The notes below the pieces were generated by a model. It saw only the letters and a list, made by a program, of their open reading frames with translations. It was not told the DNA's origin and searched no databases. A program made the position numbers and the translations under genes. Positions 25,734 through 37,771 of a DNA stretch of 64,000 nt are shown here, one piece after another. Numbering within the stretch: the stretch's first letter is position 1; every line of letters begins with the position of its first letter. Source of the stretch: Pseudomonas sp. 5P_3.1_Bac2 (GTDB lineage Bacteria; Pseudomonadota; Gammaproteobacteria; Pseudomonadales; Pseudomonadaceae); NCBI RefSeq assembly GCF_025465995.1, contig NZ_JANLNY010000022.1, positions 248,001-312,000 of the forward strand, written 5' to 3'.

Positions 25734-27199
25734 CAATCAATTCCCAACTCTGACCACAGCTCATCCACCCGCTGCTTCACCGCTGGGTCCTGCACAATCA
25801 CCCGACCCCATTCGCGAGTGGTCTCGCCCGGCCACTTGTGGGTGGCATCCAGGCCCATTTTCGAGCCGAGGCCAGAGATCGGCGAGGCGAAGTCCAGATA
25901 GTCGATTGGCGTGTTATCGATCATCACCGTGTCGCGCTTGGGGTCCATGCGCGTGGTGATGGCCCAGATCACATCGTTCCAGTCGCGGGCGTTGATGTCG
26001 TCATCGGTGACGATGACAAACTTGGTGTACATGAATTGCCGCAGGAACGACCACACCCCAAGCATCACGCGCTTGGCGTGGCCGGGGTACTGCTTCTTCA
26101 TGGTCACCACCGCCATGCGGTAGGAGCAGCCTTCCGGGGGCAGGTAGAAGTCCGTGATTTCCGGGAACTGCTTCTGCAGGATCGGCACAAACACTTCGTT
26201 CAGCGCCACCCCGAGAATCGCCGGCTCATCCGGTGGCCGGCCAGTGTAAGTGCTGTGGTAGATCGGCTTGTGCCGGCGGGTGATGCGTTCCACGGTAAAC
26301 ACCGGGAAGCGGTCCACCTCGTTGTAGTAGCCGGTGTGATCGCCGTATGGGCCTTCGTCGGCCATCTCGCCCTGGTGAATCACCCCCTCCAGCACGATCT
26401 CGGCACTGGCCGGCACTTGCAGGTCGCTGCCACGGGCTTTGACCAATTCGGTTTTATGCCCGCGCAAGAGCCCCGCAAAGGCATATTCGGACAGGCTGTC
26501 CGGCACCGGCGTCACCGCGCCGAGAATGGTCGCCGGATCAGCACCCAGCGCCACGGCCACCGGGTACGGCTTACCGGGGAATTTCTCGCACCACTCGCGG
26601 TAATCCAGAGCGCCGCCACGATGGCTGAGCCAACGCATGATGACCTTGTTCCGCCCGATCACCTGCTGGCGATAAATGCCGAGGTTTTGCCGCTCTTTAT
26701 TCGGCCCCTTGGTGATGGTCAGGCCCCAGGTGATCAGCGGGCCGACATCGCCCGGCCAGCAGGTTTGCACCGGCAGCTTACTGAGGTCGACGTCATCGCC
26801 CTCCTCGATCACTTCCTGGCAAGGCGCATCTTTGAGCACCTTGGGCGCCATGTTGATGACCTTCTTGAAGATCGGCAGCTTGCTCCAGGCATCTTTCAAG
26901 CCCTTAGGCGGCTCCGGCTCTTTGAGGAAGGCCAGCAGCTTGCCGATTTCGCGCAGCTCGCTGACCTCTTCCGCGCCCATGCCCAAGGCCACACGCTTAG
27001 GTGTGCCAAACAGGTTGCCGAGCACCGGCATATCGAAGCCCGTGGGGTTCTCAAAGAGCAGCGCCGGCCCGCCTTTACGCAGGGTGCGGTCACAGATTTC
27101 GGTCATTTCCAACACCGGCGACACCGGCGTTTGAATGCGCTTGAGTTCACCGCGCGCTTCTAGCTCGCGGATAAAATCGCGCAGGTCGCGATACTGCAT
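25733..27199 (-). CDS. ubiD: 4-hydroxy-3-polyprenylbenzoate decarboxylase UbiD
   Basis: Prenylated-FMN-dependent decarboxylase (488 residues) of ubiquinone synthesis. Contains the conserved [17 protein letters not shown] segment and the catalytic [12 protein letters not shown] motif with its glutamate. ATG at 27199 has GAGG upstream; a TTG 8 codons earlier is unlikely. Co-transcribed with the flavin reductase gene. Length normal. Confidence 0.95.
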   Translation of the reverse strand: MQYRDLRDFIRELEARGELKRIQTPVSPVLEMTEICDRTLRKGGPALLFENPTGFDMPVLGNLFGTPKRVALGMGAEEVSELREIGKLLAFLKEPEPPKGLKDAWSKLPIFKKVINMAPKVLKDAPCQEVIEEGDDVDLSKLPVQTCWPGDVGPLITWGLTITKGPNKERQNLGIYRQQVIGRNKVIMRWLSHRGGALDYREWCEKFPGKPYPVAVALGADPATILGAVTPVPDSLSEYAFAGLLRGHKTELVKARGSDLQVPASAEIVLEGVIHQGEMADEGPYGDHTGYYNEVDRFPVFTVERITRRHKPIYHSTYTGRPPDEPAILGVALNEVFVPILQKQFPEITDFYLPPEGCSYRMAVVTMKKQYPGHAKRVMLGVWSFLRQFMYTKFVIVTDDDINARDWNDVIWAITTRMDPKRDTVMIDNTPIDYLDFASPISGLGSKMGLDATHKWPGETTREWGRVIVQDPAVKQRVDELWSELGID

Positions 27200-27287
27200 A
27201 AAGATGCCTCGGTTGGGGCGCAAGCCACTGGGCCGGCCAGTTTAGCCACATCGCCACAGGTACTAAATGGCCACTCGGTAGATGCAC

Positions 27288-27310
27288 AAAAGCCGGTATT
27301 ACCCGGCTTT
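27288..27310 (-). terminator. Terminator downstream of rho
   Basis: Minus strand: AAAGCCGG, 6-base loop, CCGGCTTT, then one more T and GTG. Located 40 bp after the rho stop codon; the short U-tract makes it a moderate terminator. Confidence 0.55.
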
Positions 27311-27349
27311 GGTGGCAGCAAGCTCAGCAATCCTAGCCAGGCTAGTCGC

Positions 27350-28609
27350 TTACTTACGCTTCATCGACTGGAAGAACTCGTCGTTGGTCTTAGTCGCTTT
27401 GAGCTTATCGGTGAGGAACTCGATGGCTGCAATTTCATCCATCGGGTGCAGCAACTTACGCAGAATCCACATACGTTGCAGCTCGTCATCAGCCGTCAGC
27501 AACTCTTCGCGGCGAGTACCGGCGCGGTTGATGTTGATGGCCGGGAACACACGCTTCTCAGCGATACGACGGTCCAGCGGCAGCTCCATGTTGCCAGTGC
27601 CTTTGAACTCTTCGTAGATCACTTCATCCATCTTCGAGCCGGTTTCCACCAGCGCGGTCGCGATGATGGTCAGCGAACCGCCTTCTTCGATGTTACGTGC
27701 CGCACCGAAGAAACGCTTAGGCTTCTCCAGAGCGTGGGCATCGACACCACCGGTCAGTACCTTGCCGGAGCTTGGAATCACGGTGTTGTAGGCACGCGCC
27801 AGACGGGTGATGGAGTCGAGCAGAATGACCACGTCTTTCTTGTGCTCAACCAGGCGCTTGGCCTTCTCGATCACCATCTCAGCCACTTGCACGTGACGGG
27901 TTGGCGGCTCGTCGAAGGTCGAAGCCACCACTTCGCCGCGCACGGTGCGCTGCATTTCGGTCACTTCTTCTGGGCGCTCGTCGATCAGCAGAACGATCAG
28001 GTGGCACTCAGGGTTATTGCGCGCGATGTTAGCTGCGATGTTCTGCAGCATGATGGTCTTACCGGCTTTCGGCGGCGCCACGATCAGGCCGCGCTGGCCT
28101 TTACCGATCGGTGCACACAGGTCGATAACACGACCGGTGATGTCCTCAGTGGAACCGTTACCGGCTTCCATCAGCAGGCGCTTGTTCGGGAACAACGGCG
28201 TCAGGTTCTCGAACAGAATTTTGTTCTTGGCGTTTTCCGGGCGGTCATAGTTGATGGTGTCAACTTTGAGCAGGGCGAAATAACGCTCGCCCTCTTTCGG
28301 CGGGCGAATCTTGCCAACAATGGTGTCGCCAGTGCGCAGGTTGAAACGGCGGATCTGGCTCGGCGAGACATAAATGTCATCTGGGCCAGCGAGGTACGAG
28401 GCATCCGCGGAGCGGAGAAAGCCGAAACCGTCCTGGAGAATCTCCAGCACGCCATCACCGGAGATTTCCTCACCGCTTTTTGCATGTTTCTTTAACAGCG
28501 AGAAAATCACGTCCTGCTTGCGCGAACGAGCCATGTTTTCCAGGCCCAGTTGTTCAGCGAGTTCCAGCAGTTCGGTAATCGGCTTTTGCTTGAGTTCGGT
28601 CAGATTCAT
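27350..28609 (-). CDS. rho: Transcription termination factor Rho
   Basis: Hexameric RNA helicase (419 residues) that ends transcription. N-terminal helix bundle (1-47), RNA-binding cold-shock-like domain (about 52-120, [22 protein letters not shown]), then the RecA-like ATPase with Walker A APPKAGKT and the Q-loop/R-loop region. Length and order are canonical. Lies between trxA and ubiD; a 5' leader of up to about 200 bp precedes it, as is usual for the autoregulated rho gene, though no attenuator can be read confidently. Confidence 0.98.
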   Translation of the reverse strand: MNLTELKQKPITELLELAEQLGLENMARSRKQDVIFSLLKKHAKSGEEISGDGVLEILQDGFGFLRSADASYLAGPDDIYVSPSQIRRFNLRTGDTIVGKIRPPKEGERYFALLKVDTINYDRPENAKNKILFENLTPLFPNKRLLMEAGNGSTEDITGRVIDLCAPIGKGQRGLIVAPPKAGKTIMLQNIAANIARNNPECHLIVLLIDERPEEVTEMQRTVRGEVVASTFDEPPTRHVQVAEMVIEKAKRLVEHKKDVVILLDSITRLARAYNTVIPSSGKVLTGGVDAHALEKPKRFFGAARNIEEGGSLTIIATALVETGSKMDEVIYEEFKGTGNMELPLDRRIAEKRVFPAININRAGTRREELLTADDELQRMWILRKLLHPMDEIAAIEFLTDKLKATKTNDEFFQSMKRK

Positions 28610-28808
28610 AGGAATGACGTAATCATTGAAGGAGGGAAATAAGCTGTTGAGCTTGGAAGGCCGTACCGAGAGACCGGCTGGGCGCCTGCTTGTTTATCGA
28701 AAGATTCGAATAGGAATGCGTCGGCGACGGCATGCAGAAGGCTGTATAGGAAATACAGCGAGACCGAATGTAACACCGCACGAATTGATACGTCCAGCAT
28801 CCGGACAT

Positions 28809-28834
28809 AAAAAAGCCCCGCAAATTGCGAGGCT
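28809..28834 (-). terminator. Rho-independent terminator of trxA
   Basis: Minus strand: 8-bp stem (AGCCTCGC / GCGGGGCT, one G-U pair), 5-base loop AATTT and a run of six T. It begins 19 bp after the trxA stop. Confidence 0.88.
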
Positions 28835-28852
28835 CTTAACACTCAACAACGC

Positions 28853-29179
28853 TTAGATATTAGCGTCGAGGAATGCGGCAAGTTGCGACTTGGACAGTGC
28901 GCCAACTTTAGTCGCTTCAACGCTGCCGTTCTTGAACAGCATCAGCGTTGGGATACCACGCACGCCAAACTTTGGCGGAGTCTCTTGGTTCTCATCGATG
29001 TTCAGTTTGCACACTTTCAGCTTGCCCTGGTACGTCTGAGCAATCTCATCCAGTACCGGTGCAATCATTTTGCACGGGCCGCACCACTCAGCCCAATAGT
29101 CGACCAGTACCGGGCCGTCGGCCTGGATCACATCCTGATCGAAGCTGGCATCGCTGACATTGGTGATGAATTCGCTCAT
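28853..29179 (-). CDS. trxA: Thioredoxin 1
   Basis: Cytosolic disulfide reductant of 108 residues with the active site WCGPC (Cys33, Cys36) and the cis-proline segment [12 protein letters not shown] at 29179 gives the standard length; the longer frame upstream has no similarity. Own promoter region and strong terminator. trxA upstream of rho is the usual gammaproteobacterial order. Confidence 0.97.
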   Translation of the reverse strand: MSEFITNVSDASFDQDVIQADGPVLVDYWAEWCGPCKMIAPVLDEIAQTYQGKLKVCKLNIDENQETPPKFGVRGIPTLMLFKNGSVEATKVGALSKSQLAAFLDANI

Positions 29180-29333
29180 GGAAAATCTCCGGTTAAGGAA
29201 GCAAAAGATGGGCGCCATCATATCCCGGCTTGCCACGCACAGGAAGGCGCCGGTAATTGAGCTTATCTATGGGCCAAGATCAAAAAGGTCTTAGCACGGC
29301 GCTTTCGTGAATTTATCGGACGACCGGCTAACG

Positions 29334-29359
29334 GGCAGACGCCTGCCCAGGTGTCTGCC
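29334..29359. repeat. 12-bp inverted repeat in the trxA-ppx intergenic region
   Basis: GGCAGACGCCTG and CAGGTGTCTGCC, separated by CC, form a near-perfect palindrome (one G-U pair if transcribed). It lies about 95 bp before ppx. It could be a regulator site or a leader hairpin; no family recognised. Confidence 0.55.
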
Positions 29360-29452
29360 AGGGCAGAGTAAGCCCCTGCGACATTAGTTTGCGTTGGCGG
29401 GGCTGCACGATCATGGCAGGATGGCGCGATTCAGCCCTGAGAATCTTTCTTT

Positions 29453-30955
29453 ATGCCGCCTACCCCCGCCCAGTCTTTCCCGTTGATCGCCGCCATCGAC
29501 CTAGGCTCTAACAGCTTCCATATGGTCGTGGCCAAGGCTGATCACGGGGAGATCCGCATCCTCGAACGCCTGGGTGAAAAGGTGCAGTTGGCAGCCGGTA
29601 TCGATGAAAATCGTCTGCTCAGTGAAGAAGCCATCAACCGTGGCCTGGAATGCATCAGCCGCTTTGCCCAGATGACCGCCAGCCTGCCGGCCGGTGCCGT
29701 GCGCGCGGTAGGCACTAACGCCCTGCGTGAAGCCCGCAACCGCGCCGAGTTTATCCGCCGCGCCGAAGAAATCCTCGGCCATCAAGTGGAGGTCATTTCC
29801 GGCCGCGAAGAAGCTCGCCTGATTTATCTGGGCGTGTCGCACAGCATCGCCGACACGCCGGGCAAGCGTCTGGTAGCGGACATTGGCGGCGGCAGCACCG
29901 AATTCATCATCGGCCAACGCTTTGAGCCGCTGCTGCGCGAAAGCCTGCAAATGGGCTGTGTGAGCTACAGCCAGCGCTTCTTTAAAGACGGCAAAATCAC
30001 CCCGGCCCGCTACGCCCAAGCCTACACCGCTGCGCGCCTGGAGCTGATGGGCATTGAGCACGCACTGCGCCGCCACGGCTGGGAGGATGCCGTGGGCGCC
30101 TCCGGCACCATCAAGGCCATTGGTTTGACCATCAAGGCCGCTGGCCTAGGCTCCGGCGAAATCAATCTGGAAGGGCTGGCCTGGCTGAAACGCAAGGTTT
30201 TCAAGCTGGGCGACGTCGAGAAACTCGACCTCGACGGCATCAAGCCTGATCGCCGGGCGATCTTCCCGGCGGGTTTGGCCATTCTGGAGGCGATCTTTGA
30301 CGCCTGCGAATTGACCACCATGAGTCACTCCGAAGGCGCACTGCGCGAAGGCGTGCTGTATGACCTGCTCGGTCGCCACCAGCATGAGGACGTCCGTGAA
30401 CGCACGCTCAGCTCGCTGATGGAGCGTTATCACGTCGATCAGGAGCAGGCTGCTCGCGTCGAAAGCAAAGCCCTGTCCGCGCTGGATAAAGTCGCCGCAG
30501 ACTGGCAACTGGAAGATGAAAGCTACCGCGAGCTGCTCAGCTGGGCCGCGCGCATTCATGAAGTGGGCATGGACATCGCTCACTACCACTACCATAAACA
30601 CGGCGCCTATCTGATCGAGCACTCGGATCTGGCCGGTTTCTCGCGCAAGGACCAACAGATGCTGGCCCTGCTGGTGCGTGGCCATCGGCGCAATATTCCC
30701 AAAGATAAGTTCGCAGATTTCGGGGCTGAAGGCGTCAAGCTGGTGCGCCTGTGCGTGCTACTGCGCTTCGCCATCCTCTTTCACCACATCCGTGGCATCC
30801 ACGAAATGCCCAAGGTGCAACTGCGCGCTCAAGGGCAAAAGCTGCTACTGCAATTCCCTGACGGCTGGCTGGAGAGCAACCCGCTTACCCAGGCGGACTT
30901 CACCCAGGAAGCGGAATGGCTCAAGCGCACCGGTATCGAGCTCAGCGTACGCTGA
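29453..30955 (+). CDS. ppx: Exopolyphosphatase Ppx
   Basis: Processive exopolyphosphatase / guanosine pentaphosphatase (500 residues) of the ASKHA fold. Phosphate motif [16 protein letters not shown] at the N-terminus, [12 protein letters not shown] and the second phosphate loop [11 protein letters not shown], then a C-terminal HD-like helical domain. It degrades polyphosphate made by the Ppk encoded opposite. The 3' ends of ppx and ppk overlap by 14 bp, tail to tail. Confidence 0.95.
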   Translation: MPPTPAQSFPLIAAIDLGSNSFHMVVAKADHGEIRILERLGEKVQLAAGIDENRLLSEEAINRGLECISRFAQMTASLPAGAVRAVGTNALREARNRAEFIRRAEEILGHQVEVISGREEARLIYLGVSHSIADTPGKRLVADIGGGSTEFIIGQRFEPLLRESLQMGCVSYSQRFFKDGKITPARYAQAYTAARLELMGIEHALRRHGWEDAVGASGTIKAIGLTIKAAGLGSGEINLEGLAWLKRKVFKLGDVEKLDLDGIKPDRRAIFPAGLAILEAIFDACELTTMSHSEGALREGVLYDLLGRHQHEDVRERTLSSLMERYHVDQEQAARVESKALSALDKVAADWQLEDESYRELLSWAARIHEVGMDIAHYHYHKHGAYLIEHSDLAGFSRKDQQMLALLVRGHRRNIPKDKFADFGAEGVKLVRLCVLLRFAILFHHIRGIHEMPKVQLRAQGQKLLLQFPDGWLESNPLTQADFTQEAEWLKRTGIELSVR

Positions 30956-33164
30956 TTACCGGCGCGGTTAGTTTTTCCAACAGGCCAGCCTGCGCGCTGC
31001 GCGGGTTCTGGTTGCCACTGGGGCTGCAACGCACATAGTCACCATCCGGTTGCAGCACCCAAGCTTGGGTGTTGTCGGTGAGGTAGCTTTCCAGCTCCTT
31101 CTTAACCCGGGTCACCAGCTTTTTGCCTTCCACCGGGAAGCAGGTCTCGACGCGCTTATCGAGGTTACGTTCCATCCAGTCGGCACTCGACAGGTAGATT
31201 TTCTCTTCGCCGTCATTGAGGAAGTAGAACACCCGGGTGTGTTCCAGGAAGCGGCCGACAATCGAGCGCACCTGAATGTTATGCGACACCCCGACGATAC
31301 CCGGACGCAGGCAGCACATGCCGCGCACGACCAAGTCGATACGCACCCCAGTTTGGCTGGCCTTGTACAACGCTTTGATGATCTTCGGATCGGTCAGGGA
31401 GTTGAACTTGGCGATGATATGGGCCGGCTTGCCCTCAGCCGCCAGGGCGGTTTCCCGGGCGATCATATCCAGCAGGGTCTTCTTCAGGGTAAAGGGCGCA
31501 TGCAAAAGCTTCTTCATGCGCAGGGTTTTACCCATGCCGATCAACTGGCTGAACAGCTTGGCCACGTCTTCGCCCAAAGCCACGTCTGCGGTGAGCAGGC
31601 TGTAGTCGGTGTACAGCCGCGCGTTGCCGGCGTGGTAGTTACCGGTGCCTAAGTGGGCGTAACGGACGATCTCGCCGTTTTCTCGGCGCAGAATCAGCAT
31701 CATCTTGGCGTGGGTTTTAAACCCGACCACGCCGTAAATCACCACTGCACCGGCGGCCTGCAGACGGCTGGCCAGTTGCAGGTTGGATTCCTCGTCAAAG
31801 CGCGCGCGCAGCTCGATCACCGCAGTGACTTCCTTACCGCTGCGGGCCGCATCGACCAGCGCATCGACAATCTCCGAGTTGGCCCCGGAGCGGTACAGCG
31901 TCTGCTTGATCGCCAGCACTTGTGGGTCTTTCGCCGCTTGACGCAGCAGATCGACCACCGGGGTGAAGGACTCAAACGGATGCAGCAGAAGGATGTCCTG
32001 CTTGCTCACCTGATTGAAGATGTTTTCGGCGTTCTGCAAGATCTTCGGGATCACCGGAGTGAACGGCTTGTACTGCAGCTCCGGATGGCTTTCCAAGCCA
32101 GTGATGCTGAACAAACGCGTCAGGTTGACCGGGCCGTTCACCCGATACAGCTCGCTCTCGCTCAGGTTGAACTGCTTCAGCAAGTAATCCAGCAGCGGCT
32201 GCGGGCAGCTCTCAACCACTTCCAGGCGCACCGCATCACCGTAACGGCGGCTGAACAGCTCGCCACGCAGGGCGCGGGCCAAGTCTTCGACATCTTCGGT
32301 ATCCACCGAGAGGTCAGCGTTACGGGTCAGGCGGAACTGGTAGCACCCCTTGACCTTCATGCCTTGGAACAAGTCATCGGCATGGGCGTGGATCATCGAG
32401 GACAGGAATACATAGTTATCCCCAGGCCCACCGACATCCTCCGGCACCTTGATGATACGCGGCAGCAAGCGCGGCGCCGGGATGATCGCCAGACCGGAGT
32501 CACGACCAAAGGCGTCGACACCTTCGAGCTCGACGATAAAGTTGAGGCTCTTGTTCACCAGCAGCGGGAATGGATGGGTTGGGTCCAGGCCAATCGGCGT
32601 GATGATCGGCGCAATCTCGTCGCGGAAGTAACGACGCACCCAGGCCTTGAGCTTGGTGGTCCAAAACCTGCGGCGGATAAAGTTGATGTTGTGCTTGGCC
32701 AGTTCCGGGAACAGGGTGTCGTTGAGGATCGCGTACTGACGTACAACCTGCTCATGCACCAATTCAGAAATACGTGTCAGCGCCTGATGCGGCTGTAAGC
32801 CATCAGCGCCGGCTTGTTCGCGGGCGAAGTTGATTTGCTTCTTCAGCCCCGCTACGCGGATCTCAAAGAACTCATCGAGGTTGCTGGAAAAAATCAGCAG
32901 GAACTTCAAGCGTTCCAGCAACGGATAGGACTCATCCAGCGCCTGCTCCAGCACGCGGATATTGAATTGCAGTTGCGACAACTCGCGGTGGATGTACAGG
33001 CTGCTGTCATCCAGGTTGGTCACCGGCGCCGGCGCTGGGGTGGGCGTCGCGACAACCGCCGGCTCTACGGCTGGCTCGGGTTCGAGCACTGGCGCGAGCG
33101 CGGCCTCATCCACAGGTGCTGGGGCTTCTGGCAATTCAGTGTTGCTGAGTCCTTCGGTGTTCAT
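30942..33164 (-). CDS. ppk1: Polyphosphate kinase 1
   Basis: Polyphosphate kinase of 740 residues, making long-chain polyphosphate from ATP. A pseudomonad-type N-terminal extension rich in Pro, Ala, Val and Glu (1-55) precedes the N domain ([19 protein letters not shown]), the head domain and two PLD-like C domains; the autophosphorylated histidine is in the [10 protein letters not shown] segment. ATG at 33164 has AGGA upstream; a TTG two codons earlier is an alternative. It follows hemB by 16 bp, so they are likely co-transcribed. Confidence 0.95.
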   Translation of the reverse strand: MNTEGLSNTELPEAPAPVDEAALAPVLEPEPAVEPAVVATPTPAPAPVTNLDDSSLYIHRELSQLQFNIRVLEQALDESYPLLERLKFLLIFSSNLDEFFEIRVAGLKKQINFAREQAGADGLQPHQALTRISELVHEQVVRQYAILNDTLFPELAKHNINFIRRRFWTTKLKAWVRRYFRDEIAPIITPIGLDPTHPFPLLVNKSLNFIVELEGVDAFGRDSGLAIIPAPRLLPRIIKVPEDVGGPGDNYVFLSSMIHAHADDLFQGMKVKGCYQFRLTRNADLSVDTEDVEDLARALRGELFSRRYGDAVRLEVVESCPQPLLDYLLKQFNLSESELYRVNGPVNLTRLFSITGLESHPELQYKPFTPVIPKILQNAENIFNQVSKQDILLLHPFESFTPVVDLLRQAAKDPQVLAIKQTLYRSGANSEIVDALVDAARSGKEVTAVIELRARFDEESNLQLASRLQAAGAVVIYGVVGFKTHAKMMLILRRENGEIVRYAHLGTGNYHAGNARLYTDYSLLTADVALGEDVAKLFSQLIGMGKTLRMKKLLHAPFTLKKTLLDMIARETALAAEGKPAHIIAKFNSLTDPKIIKALYKASQTGVRIDLVVRGMCCLRPGIVGVSHNIQVRSIVGRFLEHTRVFYFLNDGEEKIYLSSADWMERNLDKRVETCFPVEGKKLVTRVKKELESYLTDNTQAWVLQPDGDYVRCSPSGNQNPRSAQAGLLEKLTAPVISVR

Positions 33165-33180
33165 TGTCAATCCTGGGGGC

Positions 33181-34547
<1,367 letters not shown>

Positions 34548-35783
34548 CTAGCTGGCCAGCAGGCCAGCGCGGCGCCCAGGCCAATACAGCCAGGCCACAC
34601 AGAGCAGACTGTAAACCGCCAAGCCCAACCATAAACCCGCCGTGCTGGGCAGCAAGAGCATCTGCGTGGCCAGCCACAGTGCCGGCAGATTCAGCAGCAA
34701 ACGCAGCACCTCCAGGGTTTTCGCGTAGCGGCGGTTTTCCAAACACACACCGATGCAAAACAGGCCAAAAGCCAGCCACAGCACCGCCAGCAAGAGTTGC
34801 CCCAGGCTCATGGCATCGCCTTGGGCCAACAACAGAGTGCCGCCGATCAGATAGCAGACAAACTGCAATAGCGCGTACAACTGCTGGGAAAGCGTCAGGG
34901 GCACCGCGAACTTCACGAACTGGCGCAAATCCGCCTTGGCCTGTGGATAACGCGCCGCCACATCGGCCGGCCGCCAACCAGTGGGCATAAACCAGATGCG
35001 CAGCTTGTCCCACCACGACTGGGCCCGCGTCACATCACGCCACAGGGCCAGATAAAACTGGGCATTGGCCCACAGCGGATTCCAGCTCGCCAATGGCGTA
35101 GTGACGCCAAAAATCGCGGGTTCAGTGTCTAATTCTTCTTGGAAAGTACCGAATAAGCGGTCCCAGAGGATGAACACGCCGCCGTAATTGCGATCCATAT
35201 ACAACGGGTTTTGCGCATGGTGCACCCGGTGGTTAGACGGAGTAATCAGCAGCCATTCCAGCCAGCCCAACTTGGGGATATGCCGGGTATGCACCCAGAA
35301 CTGATACAGCAGGTTCATTGCCGCTACGCTGAGAAAGACCAGAGGTGGCACGCCGAGCACGGCCATGGGCAGGTAGAACACCCAGCTCAGCAAAAAACCG
35401 CTGCTGGTCTGGCGCAGGGCGGTGCTGAGGTTGTACTCCTCGCTCTGGTGATGCACCGAGTGCGCGGCCCACAGCACATTACGCTCGTGGCCCAGGCGAT
35501 GGTTCCAGTAGTAGCAAAAGTCATACAGCACAAACGCCAGCAGCCACACCCACAGGGCGCTGCCGGACATCTCCAGCAGCGCCAGATGCTGCCAGGCGAA
35601 GGTATAGGTGACAACCCCGAGCACTTTGCTCAACAGGCCAAAACCAGTCGACAACACCCCTGTACTTAAGCTGTTGATGGTGTCGGCGAAACGATAGGTA
35701 CGCATGCCACGCAGGTGATCGAACAGCAGCTCAAGGGCAATCAGGCCGAAGAAAAACGGCACCGCATAAAGGACGTAGTTCAT
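34548..35783 (-). CDS. Sterol desaturase/fatty acid hydroxylase family membrane protein
   Basis: Integral membrane di-iron oxygenase-type protein (411 residues). The histidine clusters HRLGH, HSVHH and HRVHH (H-x3-H, H-x2-HH, H-x2-HH), each close to a membrane segment, define the FA-hydroxylase superfamily. The N-terminal 260 residues form this domain; the C-terminal 140 residues hold about four further helices of unknown role. Pseudomonads lack sterols, so the substrate is probably a lipid or hopanoid-like molecule; this is inference. ATG at 35783 chosen over a GTG at 35795 overlapping the AAGAGG. Confidence 0.87.
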   Translation of the reverse strand: MNYVLYAVPFFFGLIALELLFDHLRGMRTYRFADTINSLSTGVLSTGFGLLSKVLGVVTYTFAWQHLALLEMSGSALWVWLLAFVLYDFCYYWNHRLGHERNVLWAAHSVHHQSEEYNLSTALRQTSSGFLLSWVFYLPMAVLGVPPLVFLSVAAMNLLYQFWVHTRHIPKLGWLEWLLITPSNHRVHHAQNPLYMDRNYGGVFILWDRLFGTFQEELDTEPAIFGVTTPLASWNPLWANAQFYLALWRDVTRAQSWWDKLRIWFMPTGWRPADVAARYPQAKADLRQFVKFAVPLTLSQQLYALLQFVCYLIGGTLLLAQGDAMSLGQLLLAVLWLAFGLFCIGVCLENRRYAKTLEVLRLLLNLPALWLATQMLLLPSTAGLWLGLAVYSLLCVAWLYWPGRRAGLLAS

Positions 35784-36020
35784 GCTCTTTGGCACCTCTT
35801 AAATACGCACTGCCATGCACAAGCAGCAACCTGCGGTAACGGACAACACGGGCAGGCTTGCGCTAACTCGCCATATCACTGGCTATGGCGAACAGCTAGG
35901 ATTAGGTCATTAAGCCTAGCCCAGCGCTAACCGGCACTCACGGCGTAGGATGCCAACCGGGGTGACATATGACGACAGGCCAGCAACCTTCCTTCCCTAC
36001 GGTGTTTTGTGGAGTTCAAA

Positions 36021-36674
36021 ATGACTAAAAAAGTCGCAGTGATCCTTTCCGGTTGTGGTTTCTATGACGGCGCAGAAATCCACGAAAGCGTGATCACCCT
36101 GCTGCGTTTAGACCAACGCGGCGCCCAGGTACAGTGCTTTGCCCCGAACATCAACCAACTGCACGTGGTCGATCACCTCACCGGTGAAGCCACCGAACAG
36201 AGCCGCAACGTGCTGGTGGAGTCAGCCCGTATCGCCCGCGGCAATATCAAGGACGTCACCCAGCTGCATGCCAGCGACTTTGACGCGCTGATTCTGCCGG
36301 GCGGCTTTGGCGCGGCGAAAAACCTCTCTGACTTTGCCCTCAAAGGCGCGGAGTGCACGGTGCAGGCCGATGTCCTCGCCGCCACCCAGGAGTTCGCCAA
36401 AGCGTCCAAGCCGGTGGGGCTGATCTGCATCTCGCCAGCCATGGCCGGACGCATCTACGGTCCAGGCGTGATTGCCACCATCGGCACCGACGAAGGTACC
36501 GCTGCCGCGCTGACGCAAATGGGCGTGGTGCATCAGGACTGCGAGGTGACGGAGATCATCGAAGACACCGCACGCAAGCTGGTCACAACCCCCGCTTACA
36601 TGCTGGCTAAGTCGATCGCGGAGGCGGCATCAGGGATTAACAAGCTGGTCGACCGCGTGCTCGAACTGGCCTAA
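36021..36674 (+). CDS. elbB: ElbB-type DJ-1/PfpI family glyoxalase
   Basis: Class I glutamine-amidotransferase-fold protein of 217 residues. The nucleophile-elbow cysteine is Cys136 in GLICISPAM; the acid loop ILPGGFGAAKNLSDFA is typical of ElbB. E. coli ElbB is described as an isoprenoid-related protein with glyoxalase III activity. ATG at 36021 follows GGAG by 6 bases. Monocistronic; a 9-bp-stem hairpin (36697-36719) follows. Confidence 0.92.
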   Translation: MTKKVAVILSGCGFYDGAEIHESVITLLRLDQRGAQVQCFAPNINQLHVVDHLTGEATEQSRNVLVESARIARGNIKDVTQLHASDFDALILPGGFGAAKNLSDFALKGAECTVQADVLAATQEFAKASKPVGLICISPAMAGRIYGPGVIATIGTDEGTAAALTQMGVVHQDCEVTEIIEDTARKLVTTPAYMLAKSIAEAASGINKLVDRVLELA

Positions 36675-36696
36675 GCCCAGCGCCGATCCTGCCAAT

Positions 36697-36719
36697 GCCT
36701 AGGCCATGACGGCCTAGGC
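36697..36719. repeat. Hairpin after elbB
   Basis: GCCTAGGCC and GGCCTAGGC, separated by 5 bases, give a perfect 9-bp stem without a U-tract. Perhaps a 3'-end stabiliser. Confidence 0.5.
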
Positions 36720-36778
36720 GCTAGGCACGGGCGACGCAGTGGGGCAGTTTAGACACTCTCCCGTTGAGGCTAGCGCCC

Positions 36779-37249
36779 ATGAGCACACCCACCTTTGAGC
36801 TGACCGATGAACTGCGCGAAGCAGTCACCCAGTTCTTTCACCGCATCCCCTTCAATCAATTGCTCGGTATCGAGCTGGTGGACCTCAGCACCAGCCACGT
36901 GACCATGCTCCTGCCGATGAAGCCGGAGCTGATTGGTAACTTCCTGCAAGGCATTTTGCATGGCGGCGTGATCAGCACCCTGCTCGACGTCTGCGGCGGC
37001 GCCATGGCGCTGATCGGTGCCTTCGATAAGCACCAACACCTGAGCAGCAGCGAACGCATGGCGCGGCTGTCCAAACTCGGCACCATCGATTTACGCGTGG
37101 ATTACCTGCGCCCCGGCAAAGGCCAGCGCTTTATCGCCACCGCGCAGTTGCTGCGCAGCGGCAATAAGGTCGCAGTGGTACGCAGCGAGCTGCACAGCGA
37201 TGACGGCACCCTCGTCGCCGTGGGCACCGGCACCTATTTGTGCGGCTGA
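36779..37249 (+). CDS. Hotdog-fold thioesterase (YiiD/PaaI-like)
   Basis: Protein of 156 residues with the hotdog thioesterase core: NFLQGILHGGVISTLLDVCGG is the helix with the conserved HGG, and IDLRVDYLRPGKG the following strand. Likely hydrolyses an acyl-CoA thioester; substrate unknown. The ATG at 36779 is preferred to an upstream TTG. Convergent with the next gene, 12 bp apart. Confidence 0.86.
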   Translation: MSTPTFELTDELREAVTQFFHRIPFNQLLGIELVDLSTSHVTMLLPMKPELIGNFLQGILHGGVISTLLDVCGGAMALIGAFDKHQHLSSSERMARLSKLGTIDLRVDYLRPGKGQRFIATAQLLRSGNKVAVVRSELHSDDGTLVAVGTGTYLCG

Positions 37250-37261
37250 TCAGGTATGGAG

Positions 37262-37723
37262 TCAGGCCTGAGCCTGGCGCTGCAGACGGGTGAGAATGCG
37301 GTCAAGGCTATTGGCGAAGGCTTGTTTGTCGCGCTCGCTATACGGCGCCTGACCGCCGCCGACCTGGCCCAGTTCGCGCAGCTCAGTGAAGAGGTTACGC
37401 GTGGCCAGCTTGTCGCCCATATTGCGCTGATCGAACTCGCTGCCTCTGGGGTCGAGCACCGTCACCTGGTTTTTCACCAAACGCGCGGCCAACGGCACGT
37501 CGCTGCAAATCACCAGCTCCCCGGCGACGGCATGCTCAACCAGATAATCATCGGCCGCATCCGGGCCGCTGGGCACCACGATTAAGCGCACGCAGTTGTA
37601 GGCCGGTTTGCTTTGCGCCTGACCAGCCACCAACAGCACCTCAAAGCCGCGCTTGAGGGCGAACTTCACCACCTGATCCTTGGCCGCTTTCGGACAAGCA
37701 TCCGCATCAATCCACACGCGCAT
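37262..37723 (-). CDS. YaiI/YqxD family protein (UPF0178, DUF188)
   Basis: Protein of 153 residues of the DUF188 family, related to PIN-like nucleases. Family marks are the opening RVWIDADACPKAAKD, the DAADDYLVEHA acidic motif, ICSDVPLAARLV and the GGQAPYSERDKQAF tail. The conserved aspartates could bind a metal; function is unproven. Of two in-frame ATGs (37729, 37723) the second has better spacing to GGAG. Confidence 0.9.
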   Translation of the reverse strand: MRVWIDADACPKAAKDQVVKFALKRGFEVLLVAGQAQSKPAYNCVRLIVVPSGPDAADDYLVEHAVAGELVICSDVPLAARLVKNQVTVLDPRGSEFDQRNMGDKLATRNLFTELRELGQVGGGQAPYSERDKQAFANSLDRILTRLQRQAQA

Positions 37724-37771
37724 CGTCATCGGCTCCACTGCCGGCGCGGCAGACCACGCCGGCAGTTATGC

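Noticed and set aside
28626..28856. Open frame of 76 codons in the rho leader
   Set aside because: Runs through the trxA terminator, has no similarity, and the leader is expected to be non-coding.
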